A stretch of 64,000 bases of DNA, from the NCBI GenBank assembly GCA_028023455.1, contig JAQFVV010000509.1, positions 312,001 to 376,000 on the forward strand, in the 5' to 3' direction. The stretch is from Epiperipatus broadwayi (Eukaryota; Onychophora; Udeonychophora; Euonychophora; Peripatidae). A model generated the notes under the pieces. It saw nothing but the letters and a program-made list of their open reading frames with translations, was not told where the DNA came from and ran no database searches. Shown in pieces: positions 1-12,603 of the stretch (position 1 is the first letter of the stretch; every line of letters starts with the position of its first letter). The position numbers and the translations under genes were made by a program.

Positions 1-139
1 TGTAAAGTTAACAAACATCGCATGAATCAAGATTGTTTAAATACATCCATTGTAATGAAATTTATTGTCAAAACTTAGAATCCGAGGAGCTTATTTTATA
101 ATTCAATGCTAATTGGTTACGCTTATTAGCAATGTTGAT

Positions 140-1639
140 CTTCAAGTTACCATCTGCACTATAAAATGCATATAGTTTAACCTCTCTTCGTTAGTGTTTT
201 TGCATATTACTTAACATGTAAGTATAAGTATTATCAGATTTGTTATTTATGATTTAGTATGTAAGTTATTAAGTGTTTCTTAGCATTTTTTACATTTTGG
301 AAAGATAATTTGAGTTTCTTCTGTATTATATACCCATTCGTGAACAAACAAATCTAAATGCATTACTAAGATAATTTATAAGGAATTGATCAAATATGGG
401 ATAAATCACAAGCACTTTCTAAAGAATTATTTAAATAAATTTGCAAACAACAGCCATTTTATATTATACCAATGCCAAACTTTTTTGTAAGATAAAGTTT
501 TACAAGATGGGAATTGTTTACACATTCATTTAAATGATTCTTTAGGGGTTGTGCCTGTGAATTATTCTAATAATGTATTTGATCAATTCCTTGTGAATTG
601 CCTTAGTAACGCATTTAAACTTGTTTGTTTCAAAAATGGGTTTACATTCTAAATGTCACATATTTCGTAAGTCTTAAAATTATTTACGTGCTCATTAAAA
701 ATCAGAACATATGAATAAACAATTAGCCACCCACAATATTGATAATAACAGTCCCGTACAATTACAATCCACTTACAATTGCTTAGTATTTTGTAGTCAT
801 TGCTAAGCAATTGTAAATAAGTGACTTGTAATTGCACTGCATTGTTGGCATTGATATTTTGAGAGGTGTAATTCTTTGTCTATTTCTTCAATTACCATTA
901 TGCATGAACATATATATATATACACATTGCAACTACAAGCCATTATTTACAATTGCTTAGCAACAATTAGAAAAGACAAAAGTGGATTGTAATTGTACTG
1001 GATTGTTATTATCAATATTGTGGGTGGATATATTGATTTTTAATGAGCACATAAATAAATTTAAGACTTATGAAATATGTGACATTAAGAATGTAAATCC
1101 GTTTTTGAAACAAACAAGTTTAAATGCATTACTAAGACAATTCACAAGGAATTGATCAAATACATTATTAGGATCATTCACAGGCACAACCCCTAAAGAA
1201 TCATTTTAATGAACTTGTAAACAACTGCCATCTTTTGTTATATCAAAGCCGATATACTTGGTCAGATAAAATCTAAAACTTTATCGGACAAAAAAGATTG
1301 GCATTGGTATAATAAAAAATGGGTGTTGTTTGCAAATTTCCTTTAAACGATTCTTTAGAAATCATGCTTGTGAATTATCTTAGAAATGCGTTTACATTTG
1401 TTTGTTCTATGAATGGGCATATAATATGGAAGAATCTCATTATCAGTTCCAAAATGTAAAAAATGCTAAGAAACACCCAATAACTTACATACTAAGTCAT
1501 AAATAACAAATCTGCTAATATCTACATTTACATGTTAAGAAATACAGGAATTATAAATAATTTTAAGGAGTTGGGCAAAAACACTCATGAAATGAGGTTA
1601 AGCTATGTGCTCTTTGTGTTGCAGATGGTAACTTGAAAG
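140..1639. repeat. 1.5-kb palindrome (fold-back element)
   Basis: The two halves are reverse complements with scattered changes. CTTCAAGTTACCATCTGCA at 140 mirrors its complement ending at 1639, and matching blocks continue inward (for example the ACCCACAATATTGATAATAA block near 731 and its complement near 1007). The centre is near 890, with a short AT-rich spacer containing (AT)n. No ORF is present. Diverged copies of the same arms flank the LINE fragment at 10985-11135 and 12895-13090, so it is a dispersed family. Confidence 0.85.
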
Positions 1640-1702
1640 ACATATATTTATATATTATAATACAATATTTTTAATGGATGTTTAGACAGAAATCTGAAAT
1701 CC

Positions 1703-1900
1703 ATTTGAATCAACTTAATTAGAAAGCACTTAACCTAGAATAAATGCCCCAGGGCAAGAATTAAAGTAAAGTGATGCATCCAAAAGATCCCAAACTAAAA
1801 GGGAGCCCCTTTTGGATGCATCAGTCTGTCAGTTTACTTTGACTCTTGGCCCGGGGCAGTTGTTCTAGGTTAAGTGCTTTCTAATTAAGTTGATTTAAAT
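1703..1900. repeat. 198-bp inverted repeat (MITE-like)
   Basis: The arms share AACTTAATTAGAAAGCACTT and AACCTAGAA with their complements (TTCTAGGTTAAGTGC and onward), and the centre is near 1801. GATGCATCCAAAAG and CTTTTGGATGCATC flank the loop. No coding capacity was seen. Confidence 0.8.
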
Positions 1901-3064
1901 GAATAACTGTATACATCTAATATTTCCATATATATATATATAAGAAATTGTTACTTGGTGCTGAATGGAGAGTTTGTGTTTAAGTATAAGTAATGGGATT
2001 CCTGTTAATAACTTTCCAATTTTTCTTCTCTTTTTCTCACAGCTCATCCAAACTCAGTTTTATATATGGCTGTATTCCAAACAAGTATATTTAATATGCT
2101 ATTTTTTTAAATCTAGCATCAGTTGACCTCTGATTAGTAGCTCACTCTTATTAAAAGCCTGCTTTTTTGTCACAACCTCTTTTCATTAAATAGTTAATTT
2201 TTTATCAAACTATTTCTCTTAATCTTTTATTTTATTCTCTTTTGATTACTCAAATTTTACTTGCATTTATTTTGATCTCAAACTCACTATAAATTTCATC
2301 AATCCTATATAACTTTTATGGCTAATATTTACAATGCAATATCATTTTCTCTTAACCCGTTAATATTAATTTCAAATCCTCCCTTGTGAATCTGATATTC
2401 TCTAATTGGTGAGTCTTATTATATTATAATCGTAATTTAAAAACAGTACTACTAGTGCTTTTCTATGCGTTTTACACAATTTTATTATTTTAGACTTCCA
2501 AAAATGTCTGATAGTTTGTGTCCAATACTTTATTATGGTGTTTTTGATATTTAATTTTCTGATAGGTATTTATATGCATTGTATAGGTTATTGTTCTGAA
2601 AAAGAGTGTTGGAAATCTGTTAGCTAGGTTTGGAAATTTGGAATAATAGAATATTGTATTTGCATTGTATAAAGTGCCTAGAAAGGGTGTGTTGTATTGT
2701 TTGGCTTATATTAGTATCTGTTAGTATTCTTTGGTTTATATTTTATTAATATAGGCAATGCAGAAAAGATAATAAAAGAAAAGAATATATTATAATCATA
2801 CCAATCCAGATTGGTATACATCCGTTACTTCCTATTAACTAATGATAACTGGATATCCATTTCTTAACTCATAGTAGTTGGTTAGTTGAATTGATTGTGA
2901 GGGAAAAATCCTAATCTTGGAACTTGAAAATTTTTTTAAGATAGACTCATTTCAAATTTGAACCCTGGTTTATCAGCATGGTAAGTGGATGAATCGATTA
3001 CATGCCACAAAGCAATTTTTTTGCAAGTTTTTTAACATTTTTTTTTCTTTATATTTCTTTATAG
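1901..3064. other. IDH intron or upstream sequence, no feature seen
   Basis: AT-rich sequence with an (AT)n run near 1930. No upstream IDH exon (the conserved GTVTRH segment) was recognised here, so earlier exons lie outside the window. Confidence 0.5.
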
Positions 3065-3227
3065 CATCTATTTTTGCTTGGACGAGGGGACTCGAACATC
3101 GAGGAAAATTAGATAATAATCCTGAACTGCAGAAATTTGCTCAAAATTTAGAAGACGTGTGTGTTGAGACGATCGAATCGGGAATCATGACCAAAGATTT
3201 AGCAATCTGTATCAAGGGAATGAATAA
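3065..3227 (+). CDS. IDH1: NADP-dependent isocitrate dehydrogenase, penultimate coding exon
   Basis: This exon encodes part of NADP+-dependent isocitrate dehydrogenase, which oxidatively decarboxylates isocitrate to 2-oxoglutarate and yields NADPH. It starts after a pyrimidine-rich acceptor ending TTATAG and ends at AATAA|GTAAGT. The first two bases complete an Ala codon (phase 1 entry) and two bases are left at the end. The translation contains [18 protein letters not shown], followed by an acidic helix and [10 protein letters not shown], which is the eukaryotic IDH1/IDH2 C-terminal region; the LDNN loop contacts NADP in the family. Catalytic and earlier NADP-binding residues lie on exons upstream of the window. 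The reading frame is open into the upstream intron, but that extension is low-complexity and not coding. The cytosolic/peroxisomal IDH1 assignment rests on the C-terminus; a mitochondrial paralogue is not excluded. Confidence 0.95.
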
Positions 3228-3688
3228 GTAAGTATTGAAATAAATATTGAAATGTTGCTTTTTAAATTTCAAGAAGCTTATTTTTATTATAGAATTTGAG
3301 ATTAAATTATTGAAGTTGTAAATCGTTAAACTTATGAAAAAACTAGGCATATTTACAAATGTATTAAAAAACTCCATTAAATTTTTGTTTTTAAAATTAA
3401 TAATTTCATCTTCATTGTTTTTATCTTTTAATACTAATTAAAATATAAAACAGAGTGCACAGTTCTTTTATAAAATGACAAAAGTCATCATAATTAATTT
3501 CTTTTGCATTGATCTCATAAGTTATTTTATATCAATAAACATCACATGATCACCATTTTTAATGTTTGCTTATAACTGTTATTAAAACAGGCAAAACTCA
3601 CTAATACGTATTGCCACACATTGCAAGTGAGAGTAATAAATGGATGCCAGAAGGCTTGTGCATAAAATCCCCCATTTAGTGCCTACTG

Positions 3689-3747
3689 ATCCAATATTCC
3701 CAGACTAGTTTCTGGCTTATGACCTTTGTCAGTGAGGAGCCTTGGAT
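3689..3747 (-). ncRNA. Hammerhead-ribozyme-like motif (family B, - arm, core mutated)
   Basis: This is the mirror copy of the block at 3933. It has the outer ATCCAA/TTGGAT pairing, GAAA and an ACTAGTC stem III, but the first core box reads CTGACAA, with A replacing the essential G8. It is probably inactive. Confidence 0.45.
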
Positions 3748-3932
3748 CTGAGAGCACTGCACCTAGATCTTAGGATCTAATGCAACCCTCCAGCAGCCTC
3801 CTTTTATCTCTACTTAACTACAAAACTATAAGTCTTAAATTGAATAACACCTAGTTTTGTAGTTAAGTAGAGATAGAAGGTGGCTGCTGGAGGGTTGCAT
3901 TAGATCCTAAGATCTAGATGCAGTGCTCTCAG

Positions 3933-3991
3933 ATCCAAGGCTCCACACTGACGAAGACCACAAGCCAGAAACTAGTCTGGAGATATTGGAT
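3933..3991 (+). ncRNA. Hammerhead-ribozyme-like motif (family B, + arm)
   Basis: The core CTGACGA (3948-3954) and GAAA (3968-3971) are present, and stem III is ACTAGT followed by C at 3977 as the predicted cleavage base. Outer stem I pairs ATCCAA (3933-3938) with TTGGAT (3986-3991). The inner stem I has mismatches in this copy, and stem II is weak (an A opposes an A at its base), so activity is doubtful although the core bases are kept. Confidence 0.5.
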
Positions 3992-4338
3992 GAGTAGGCA
4001 CTAGATGGTGACTAGCTTGCAATGTGTGGCAATACGTATAGTGAGTTTTGTCTGTTTTAATAAAAGTTATTTTATACATTAAAGTTTATGCAATTAGCTT
4101 GGCATTGTTAATATTTTTCAGAGTATTATAGACTTAATTCATTGAAATGTAGAATGTTGGCTTGTTAAGGTATCAGCTTGCAGGTAAGTAAAGACATTGG
4201 TTCATTTTTCAAATTGGAATGAGGGAGATGAAAAAATCTGCCAGGGATAGTGTAGTACCTCACAAGCTGAACTAATATCGAGTGATAATTAGACACCTAA
4301 GTGAAGGAATGAAAACAATAGGCAAAAACATTGAAACT

Positions 4339-4402
4339 GGTGGACAGATTTAGGATGTAACCATGATTCTGGTGGACAGATTTAGGATGTAACCATGATT
4401 CT
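4339..4402 (+). repeat. Tandem duplication, 2 x 32 bp
   Basis: The unit beginning GGTGGACAGATTTAGGATGT is repeated exactly at 4371. Identity is complete over 32 bp, so the duplication is recent. Confidence 0.95.
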
Positions 4403-4890
4403 GTAGCTGCAATGCAGAAAGTAAGAAAGAATGATGGTCCTTACACAGAGATTGTAATCATCTGCAGTCTAATGCCAAATCATCTTATGAACTTATTACA
4501 TTTTACCATTAACCAAGAATTCTTTTTCAACTTTATCCAAGTGATCCTTTCTCTAAGAGGGTTCTACACCTGTCATGTCTAATAAAACAAATTACATCCA
4601 TTGTGGATTTGGGAGAAGTGAAGGTTAATAATTCATTAATAATGGTCACTCTTAAATGAATGAGGTCAATCTACATTTTGAAAAAAAAAAAAAAGATGGA
4701 GAAGCACATTAATTATAAAGTTAAAAATGAATTTTGTGATGATTTAAACAAACTGATTCTTTATCCTGTTTATTTCACATTTATTGATACTTTTACATTG
4801 CTTAATATATGATGGAATATGAGCAGCTGCTTTTACTACTGCCATCTATTATAAATTTATTTAACGCACATTGATTACATAAGTAATTTT

Positions 4891-5204
4891 TATTAAGGCA
4901 ATAAACCTAAAGCATGTGCAGTTGAAAATGCAAAGGTAGGGGCCTCTACAGGTCTTAACCACAAGCTTACGCATTGACTCGTTGCAAATCGAAAGATTTC
5001 ATGAGTACTAATGTATAATAGGAATTGTGGACTTAATCAGTGAAGTATTGAATGACTTCACACTCTCAGATCTAACTGCTTCAGCTTCACCTATTTATAT
5101 AGAAAGAAGATTGAAGTAAAGAATGTTCCCCTCTTTTGTTCCAATGCATAAGGTCCCTACCTTCGCATTTTTAACCACACATGCTTTAGGTTTATTAATA
5201 AATA
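4891..5204. mobile_element. TIR element of about 315 bp (MITE-like)
   Basis: The ends are inverted copies of about 50 bp: TTAAGGCAATAAACCTAAAG on the left and the complement of AATAAACCTAAAGCATGTG on the right, then a shared AAATGC(G)AAGGTAGGG block. The interior is unique, with no ORF. The flanks contain ACTGCCATCTAT on both sides (4839 and 5208 regions), possibly part of an older duplication. Confidence 0.75.
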
Positions 5205-7213
5205 TTACTGCCATCTATGTAAACTCAGTCCGATGGTAGAACATTCAAATCCCCACCCTTGCATCATTTGCTGGCTTGACGCATTCAGCAACCATTTTCA
5301 ACTCTATTTTTCTATTTAAGCTAAAGTCTGAACTTTAAGACGTCTTGAAGTTTTGCACCCAAGATAAGCTACTTGGACAATTTTATCACATACTGTATAA
5401 ACAAAAGAATCAAGGATTTGTTATTATTAACAGGGCTGGCCAGATAAGAAAATGTCTGCCATTAGAGAAGAACTGAGATTACTAAAAATACATTATTAAT
5501 GATGTAAACAAAATTAAAGGACCTTCATCTAAAAATATTATTAAACACTGCCAAAATAAAGTATGAGCAAACTAGAAAATTTTTTTTTATATGCAATAAG
5601 CAGCAGCACACACACATGCTAAATGTCTGCACAGATATACAGTTTGCAAAGTGCATATAGAAGTTATTTGCTTAAGAAAAGAAGAAGAAACTGCAAGATG
5701 GCCAGAAAAGAATGGGAGAATCCATGCTAAGAAACCCTAAGGCAAATTAATTTTATAAAATCTATGTAAACATTGAAAATCTTAGAAAGCACAGATTCAG
5801 CCTCAAATCCTGAATTACTATTAATGATATGCTGATAGTATTAGAGGTGGATATCAGATTTGCAGTGTCCATTGTGTCAAAAAATATTTGGTTGATCATT
5901 AATTAAAAAAATAAACATCAATTATAGTACCGTAATTAGCAGTATAATGATTACAGATTATTAAGCTAACCAAATTATCTCTTGAGTAGAGTGAGGCTGG
6001 GAGTTACAATGCCTAAAAACACATTAAATCTATGTCACACTGGAGCTGCAGGAGAGCACACAATCTAAAATGTTTTCACAGGTGGTTGCACTGTGGCTTA
6101 AAGTGAGTCTTATAAAAAAAACCAATTTGATTGTCAAGAAGCATTTATTGATAAATAGGATCAGTATTTAAGATCTCCAGTCTTCAAACAAATGAACATG
6201 ATAATAAAACTGAAGTCAAAGAATCAATTTATTAATAAAATTGATTTAGAAATAAGGACAAAATAAACAGTAAATCTTTTTCCTAAAGGACTATTGGAGA
6301 CCATGTATTCCAAAAATTAATACCATTGAGTTGATTAATTTTAAAAAACTCCAGAAAATGTAACATATCAGCCTATTGGACACATAGGCTATAGCTATCA
6401 ATTGAAAATAATGTATTATTTAAAGACAAAGAGTAATGATTTCTCCAGATGGCTGCTCTTAGTTGGTAAGAGATTTGCATAGTTGTCACGAATAAAAAAC
6501 TGGTTTGATCCTATGTCAAGTGACCTACTTTGGATACTGACATCATGTTTTGGGTCTACCAATTGCTGACCTTTTAAGATAATTAAAACATGCCATCAAT
6601 AGATAAGGCCAGTCATAAGTCTGATCATTTAGTGAAAAAAGGAGAGATGAAAATGATAAACTACAGATAGGTACCCAATTATAGTGCCATATGTTCAGCA
6701 AATGGATTCCAGCAATGGTTATAAATACAAAGAGCCTGCCTGCATATAATAATTGTCTTAAATTTTGATGGATAGCAATACAGCATTGCAGAATCCAGCT
6801 GAGATCCAAATATGAAGTACCAGGAATCAATGAATAGCCCAGGGCCCATTAGATTAGGTAAGTATAGCAGAATTTCAATCACCATAATTTTAGATGAAGC
6901 AAAAAAAAAAAAACAACCATTAAATGTCTATCAGATTATCTCAAAGATTATGCATTTCAAAACTAACTTGAGAGGATTTAATTTGCCCTCAATAATGTAT
7001 TTATCCAAGCTATAAAGTTCTTTATATCAGATTTAGTATACAATAAAGCTGGACCATGAAAGGATTATAAATTATCTTACACTATCAATCTTATAGTATT
7101 TGTTTATTTGCTGTGTTAATTTACAAATTTGTGCTTAATTTACTGATTATTTAGGGGTAGTAATTTTATAAATATTACCAAAATCACCCTTTTCTTTATG
7201 TTTGCCATAATAT
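5205..7213. other. IDH intron: AT-rich, one tRNA-like SINE head
   Basis: No exon was seen. At about 6446-6512 on the + strand, GGCTGCTCTTAGTTGGTAAG and GGTTTGATCC have the form and spacing of RNA polymerase III A and B boxes, suggesting the head of a tRNA-derived SINE. Its body and tail are not delimited. Confidence 0.45.
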
Positions 7214-7458
7214 CCTATAAATACAATTTATCCAAACCACTTCAAACACTTTTTAGCAAAACTCTTTATTTGTACATATACATACACCTATGTTTCGACT
7301 GACCTGCAGTCTTCTTCAGAGCAAATTTATTTAGAAGATCAAAATAAACTTGCTCTGAAGAAGACTGCAGGTCAGTCGAAACATAGGTGTATGTATATGT
7401 ACAAATAGAGTTTTGCTAAAAAGTGTTTGAAGTGGTTTGGCTAAGTTATATTTATAGG
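7214..7458. repeat. 245-bp near-perfect palindrome with CTGAAGAAG/GAAAC hairpin
   Basis: The arms of about 105 bp run from CCTATAAATA to its complement, with the centre near 7336. Each arm contains CTGAAGAAGACTGCAGGTCA then GTCGAAACAT, in which GACTG and CAGTC pair. The same CTGAWGAAG...GAAA layout recurs at 21400, 36245 and in the Penelope-like tails. It ends about 40 bp before the last IDH exon. Confidence 0.85.
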
Positions 7459-7499
7459 ATAGTAATTTTACTTATAGTTTTTTTTTCCCTCTCTTTCAG

Positions 7500-7581
7500 T
7501 GTTCAGCCTGGAGATTATTTAGAAACTTTTAGCTTTTTGAGTAAATTAGCTGAGAATTTGAAACTGAAGATGGGAGACTGA
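7500..7581 (+). CDS. IDH1: NADP-dependent isocitrate dehydrogenase, terminal coding exon
   Basis: The acceptor is a strong polypyrimidine tract ending CTTTCAG. The first base (T) completes the Asn codon begun at 3226-3227, then 26 sense codons are followed by TGA at 7579-7581. The peptide VQPGDYLETFSFLSKLAENL and the last residues KLKMGD match the family's final helix, which resembles IDH1 more than IDH2. Unlike vertebrate IDH1 there is no C-terminal SKL/AKL-type tripeptide, so peroxisomal import by that signal is not expected. The intron between the two exons (3228-7499) is 4.3 kb and full of repeats. The 3' UTR runs into AT-rich sequence; I cannot fix the poly(A) site. Confidence 0.95.
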
Positions 7582-8159
7582 CTAGGTTCCAGGAAGCTAA
7601 ACAAATTGTGACATAGGAAGTCTTTTATTTGCAAGTTACTATAATTTACTTGTATACCTTTTTAATTTATCATGGATTGAATGAAACTTAAAAAAAAAAT
7701 TGTGCAATGAAAAATTAATTTATAAAGTATATGTGATTATGAGATGCTCTGATGTATCTAGTTTTTAAGCGGGTTGTATTTATTATTATTTTTTATCAGG
7801 TCCTCCCTTGATTAATTTATGTATTTTTTATCACAGCTTAAAAAAAAAAAAGTCAAATCATAATTTATAATTAAAATATAAATTCTACTGTAAATGACTT
7901 ATTTTTTATATATCACAATACGTAAAATATTTTAAAAGACTTGTTTATTTATTTAAAAAACAAAAAAATATTAATTAATCAAATTATATATATTGTGAAG
8001 AGACAGTATTAAAAATTATATCTTTTATTCACTTGTTAATCCATGTGTTTGTGTAAATGTATATATATAAGCTAACATCTTGCATGAAATACGTATTGCG
8101 ATCGTAATAAATTATTCCGTTATATAATTAAATTGTTCAATAATTTGTTTCTTTCAGCA

Positions 8160-8300
8160 CAGCTCTCAATGTAAGCATTAATAATTAATAAATGCCAGAT
8201 GAATAAATTCCTGTCCAGACTATTTTCTAGCTTATGGCTTTTATCAATAAGGAGCATTTACTTTGGAATAGTGCACCTGTATCTTTAACATGCCTTCTAG
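8160..8300 (-). repeat. Decayed family B fragment
   Basis: AATAAATGCCAGATGAATAA and the following CCAGACTATTTTCTAGC block match family B elements. The hammerhead core is degenerate (TTGATAA). Confidence 0.55.
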
Positions 8301-8534
8301 CAGCCATAATTAAATTTTTAATTTTACTTTCAAGCTATCAGCCCAAATTTTAAAAAAATCTTTTCAATCTAAGCCAACTTGCCTGCATATTCCTAAAGAT
8401 CTGAAACCAATTTGTATCTATATATATTAGGGCATCTTTAGTTTTTTTAAACAACTGTAAGCAACTCATCAGAATGGGTATAAAAATTAATATATAAAAC
8501 GTCCAACCATGTGTTAGAATATATTTGTAAAAAC

Positions 8535-9170
8535 TTTAATATTTGTGTTAATATTAAGAATACACACACATATATAATTCAACTATATATAAATAAATCA
8601 AATCAAATAAATAAATGACAAACTTTTATTGGTTCTTCTAGCGCTTTCAAAGGTATAACCTTCATTTTCAAGAAGTACATTATTCCTTCATTTTCGTGAA
8701 GTGCAAATATGCAAAATAGGACAGATTAAATATGAAAATATGGATGGGAAAATTTAAACTTGCCATTTCTTAGATTATGGCATAAAATGTCTCTTTTTTA
8801 TTCATCGCATGTTCATCCGATATAATATAGCACGCCTCTTTCACCTTTCTACGCAATTTATGCCACTCTCTACACACAACCCGAGGCCTATCTGGCCTGC
8901 ACTGGTGGCCCATAGCAACAGCATGGTGTACAAAAATAGAGGGGTGGGATGGGTCAAACGAGGTCTTATTATATGCATATTTAATGTCCTATTTTGCACT
9001 TCATGAAAATGAAGGAATATTGCACTTCTTGAAAATGAAGGTTATATCTTTGAAAGCGCTAGAAGAATCAATAAAAGTTTGTCATTTATTTATTTGATTT
9101 ATTTATATATAGTCAAATTATATATGTGTGTGTGTATTCTTAATATTAACACAAATATTAAAGTTTTTAT
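8535..9170. repeat. Palindrome with about 200-bp arms
   Basis: The left arm contains TTCTAGCGCTTTCAAAGGTA and CCTTCATTTTC repeats, and the right arm holds the complements (GAAAATGAAGG, TTTGAAAGCGCTAGAAGAAT). The spacer at 8740-8965 is unique and includes a short GC-richer stretch near 8880-8950. No transposase was seen. Confidence 0.85.
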
Positions 9171-9296
9171 AAAAATTAATAAAATGTCATGACTCTAGCT
9201 TATACATTGCTATTTTAATATCATATTTTTTTCTTACCACAGCAAATAAATCTAAGCTTTGGTAACTAATAAATGGCAGATGAAGTACTTAATAAG

Positions 9297-9355
9297 ATCC
9301 AAAGGACCTCACTGATAAAAACTATTAAGTTAAAATTAATCTGGGGATATTGGAT
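9297..9355 (+). ncRNA. Degenerate hammerhead-like motif (family B)
   Basis: The outer stem ATCCAA/TTGGAT and the inner CCTCA/TGGGG pairing are intact, but the core reads CTGATAA and TAAA instead of CTGATGA and GAAA. It is listed as a relic that supports the shared fold. Confidence 0.35.
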
Positions 9356-9399
9356 AGGACAGCACTGTATTGGGATTTATTAAACTTTATTATTTGGCA

Positions 9400-10984
9400 T
9401 GATTTCATCATAATTGGTAACCTCCCACTATTGTCTCTGTATTTGTAAATTTCTACTTCCAGTAAGGAAATGCCAACAATATTTGTATGAATGTTTAAGT
9501 TTAAAACTTGATTCAATACTATATTATACCAAATATGTAAAAAAAACTTTCAGTGGTAATACACTTATCTTTATATTATATTATATCGGATGAATCTAAT
9601 TTTGTTTTTGCATAGTTTACTATAGTGGCAGAATAGTAAACATTTTAGCTCTTGATTTATTGTTCCCACTGCTGAAACTTCTTACGAACTCGACAATTGT
9701 TTGAAACATTTTTTTTTATTAAGTCTGTAGTACAATCACAAAATTCTTAATAAGTGATAACGTAATTACATTTTCAATTATAATTACAATGCTTGAAGTT
9801 CATGTTTAACATTAAATTGTTTATGAAGTTCAACGTTGCAACAATTCTGCTTGCATATGAAAACATGGAAGCCAGAGGAATCTCAAGCGTTGATGAATGG
9901 GTGTGTGTGATTTATTAAGGCAGATATTCAGTCACAATGTCTTAGTAAATAGATAGACAGAGGAATGGCTTATAAAATATTCTATTTGGCTCTTGACTTT
10001 TAAGAAGATATACTTATCCGTGTTTGATTGTTTATTTCTTAAACAGAATGAACAGTGTCAATAATTAAAAATATTTTTCAGTCGAGACTATTCTATGATT
10101 TGATAGTTTCCTAGGTAAAGTTATATTCCTTAATTAGATCAACAGGTAAAAATTTTAGAGATTTCCCAGTCTATATTTAATTTCCGTTTAATAGGTATAA
10201 TTTTCAGAGTCAATTCTTTGAGCATGAAAAGCCAGTGGACAATGAATAGCACTCTAAAACATTTTCCACAACTGATATCTAGTAAAAAGCATAATAATCA
10301 TTTGCTGATACTCTTTTACCTTCTATGGCAATCAAGCTAACTGGATATAATTTCAAATAGTAAGGTTTTGAATCCAATCTAATTTGCTTGTCTGTATATA
10401 TATATAAAGTCTTAAACAGGTAATACTGATCACTCATTTTGGATTGAAGCAAAAAATATTCTTATTAAATGCAGATTTAATGCAAGCTAGAGAAATCATA
10501 CGATGTTTTGGTATAAAAATTGCATTTTGGCAAAATTAGACTTATATAACTAGATAAGCAAAATGACCACAGTATACAAAACCTTAGGATGCGGGGAAGT
10601 TTTTCAAATCATTAACTTGAATGGCATAAATATAAAGTTGCTACTGCATGGATATCATGCAGAAATGTTCATATGTATCAGGAAGCCAATAAGTCATAAA
10701 TTGATTATGAACCTTTTTGTGTATTCCATGTATTCTCCATTAATTGCTCATATTTACAGGCTCTAAAGTAAGGGCGAGATTACTGTTAATGCTTTTTTAT
10801 AAATTAGTAGTTGTAAGAAATTAGAAATATCACACTGATATCCAACTGATGCTTCATTGTAGTCGAGATTCTAAAGTTATGTTTTTCATATTGTCATTAT
10901 TGTTTTTATTACCACATACAATTATTAGTTTACTAAGATATTTAAATTTTAATTCTAATGATTTTAATTCGTATATAAATAATT
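9400..10984. other. Intergenic, no feature seen
   Basis: AT-rich sequence between the IDH 3' end and the nested LINE region. I recognised no coding exon, RNA gene or repeat boundary. Confidence 0.5.
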
Positions 10985-11149
10985 GTAAAGTTTAGCAAAT
11001 ATGTATCACTAAGAATATAAATCTATGGAACAAACAAGTCCGAATATGTTACCAAGATATCTCACAATCTAGATCCCCAGAGAATCATTTAAATGAACTT
11101 GTGAAGAAACACCCACCGTTTGTTTTTTCACAGAGGTGATGTGATGCAC

Positions 11150-12603
11150 TGTGACTTCTCCTTATACGGAGTCAGGAATCTCTCGGCAACTATGCCCAGA
11201 GAAACCTGTTAGCTATTTTACTTTCCCTTTCCAATCTCCACCCTAAGTTTTCCCATAATCTGCTCCATCCCATTTCCACAATATAATATTTGTCAACTCC
11301 ATTGCCTTCATATTTAAATCCACCTTATCTTTTCCCAAACCCAGCATAAAAACCAATAACTCACTTTCTGTATAATCACTTTATTCATATTCTTCCATAA
11401 CTTCATTATTTGTATCCTTTCTGCTTCCAAGCATTTATATTGAAGTAACAGATGCCTAATATTTTCTATGCCTTCCTTACACAACTTGCAGATTAAATCA
11501 CCTATTTTCCATTTATGTGTAAATTCTATTCCCTTGTCGCTAAAGATCCCATTCAAGCCTTAAACAGTAAACTATTTTCCTTACTATTATCATAAATTAA
11601 CTCACCCCAATGATCCATTTACTTCTATATATATTTAAACTCGTTTTACTCTCCATACTAGTTCTATATCTCTCCAACTCCCTTTTCTTTATTAATACAT
11701 CTATCCCACTCATTACCACTATAACACTCAACAATTCTCCTAACAAAATCATCCCACCTTTTGTACAAGTATACTGACATAAATCCTTTATCCAAATCTT
11801 CTGCATACCGCATTACCTTTCTTACCCATCTTGTTGCCTGCCCTTTACTAGTAACCCAATTAAATACTATTTTGGCTATTCTTTTATTATCCATAAACTG
11901 CAATCTACCGAACATTTTCATTTTGCATCTCTCATATAAAAACTTGACCATCCCATTTCTCCTTGAATTGCCTCCTTTGCTGTCCACACCTCTGCATCTA
12001 ATGCATGTCTTCCTACTTCCCTTTGTACTTTTTCTAAGTAATTTAATACCCCTTTACTAACACATAACGCATCATTGCCATATGTTAACCCTGCTACTGC
12101 CACACCCTTCCATACAATTCTAGCTACATCATATTTATTATATGAAAACAGTTAATTTCTTTATCAATCTCTTTCTTTCCTTTGCTTCATTTATCAATTT
12201 TTTTCTCCCATTCATCCAAGCAATTTTTCTGATTACTCAAAATGATTCCCAAATAACTATATCTATTCACCACACTTAACTTTATATCCCCCAATAAGAA
12301 ATCTTTGTCTTCTCTTTCCCCAGTATTCACCAACATTCTATTTGATTTTACTTCACTAAATTTAATCCCCATATCTTTACCCACTCTTGCGCATGTCCTC
12401 AGCAAAACTTCCATATCTTCTCTTCTTTCTGCACACAAAAAGACATCATCCGCAAAAAAAAGATACAACAATGTATATATTCCCTTGCCACCTATTAACG
12501 GTATTTCTAATCCTCTTCCTAGTCTTTCTATTGCTCTCTCCAGGGTTAAACTCTCCATACAGTAGCGCCACTCAGTGCAAGCCAGAGTAATCAATGGATT
12601 CAA
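11150..12603 (-). pseudogene. Non-LTR retrotransposon fragment (reverse transcriptase 3' part)
   Basis: Broken - strand frames read in the order of a LINE ORF2. First is an RT palm segment with FADDVFL (about 12440-12460) and the downstream YSYLGIIL motif. Then comes a connecting region with VQREVGRHALDAEVW and GEMGWSSFYMRDAK. Last is a terminal zinc-knuckle-like CKLCKEGIENIRHLLLQYKC. Stops and frameshifts at about 12190, 11920, 11660 and 11560 break the frame, and the endonuclease and RT N-terminus are missing (5' truncated at about 12570, where family B begins). The clade is not assigned. Confidence 0.85.

Larger units (their letters stand above)
3571..4072. mobile_element. Fold-back element, hammerhead family B
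   Basis: Two arms of about 230 bp are complementary from ATAACTGTTATTAAAACAG to the mirror ending TAAAAGTTATTTTATA, with a loop near 3835. Each arm carries a hammerhead-like block reading outward (3689-3747 on -, 3933-3991 on +). Related sequences occur at 8160-8300, 9250-9360, 12560-12840 and 62207-62381. It sits in the IDH intron. Confidence 0.8.

Noticed and set aside
3141-3377. 78-codon - strand frame
   Set aside because: It overlaps the IDH exon antisense and continues into intron; it has no conserved features.
7310-7390. Functional hammerhead in the 7214-7458 palindrome
   Set aside because: CTGAAGA and GAAA occur, but there is an extra A before stem II and the flanks do not form stem I.
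12305-12590. Two + strand frames of 67-86 codons
   Set aside because: They are antisense to the LINE reverse transcriptase carrying FADDVFL on the - strand.
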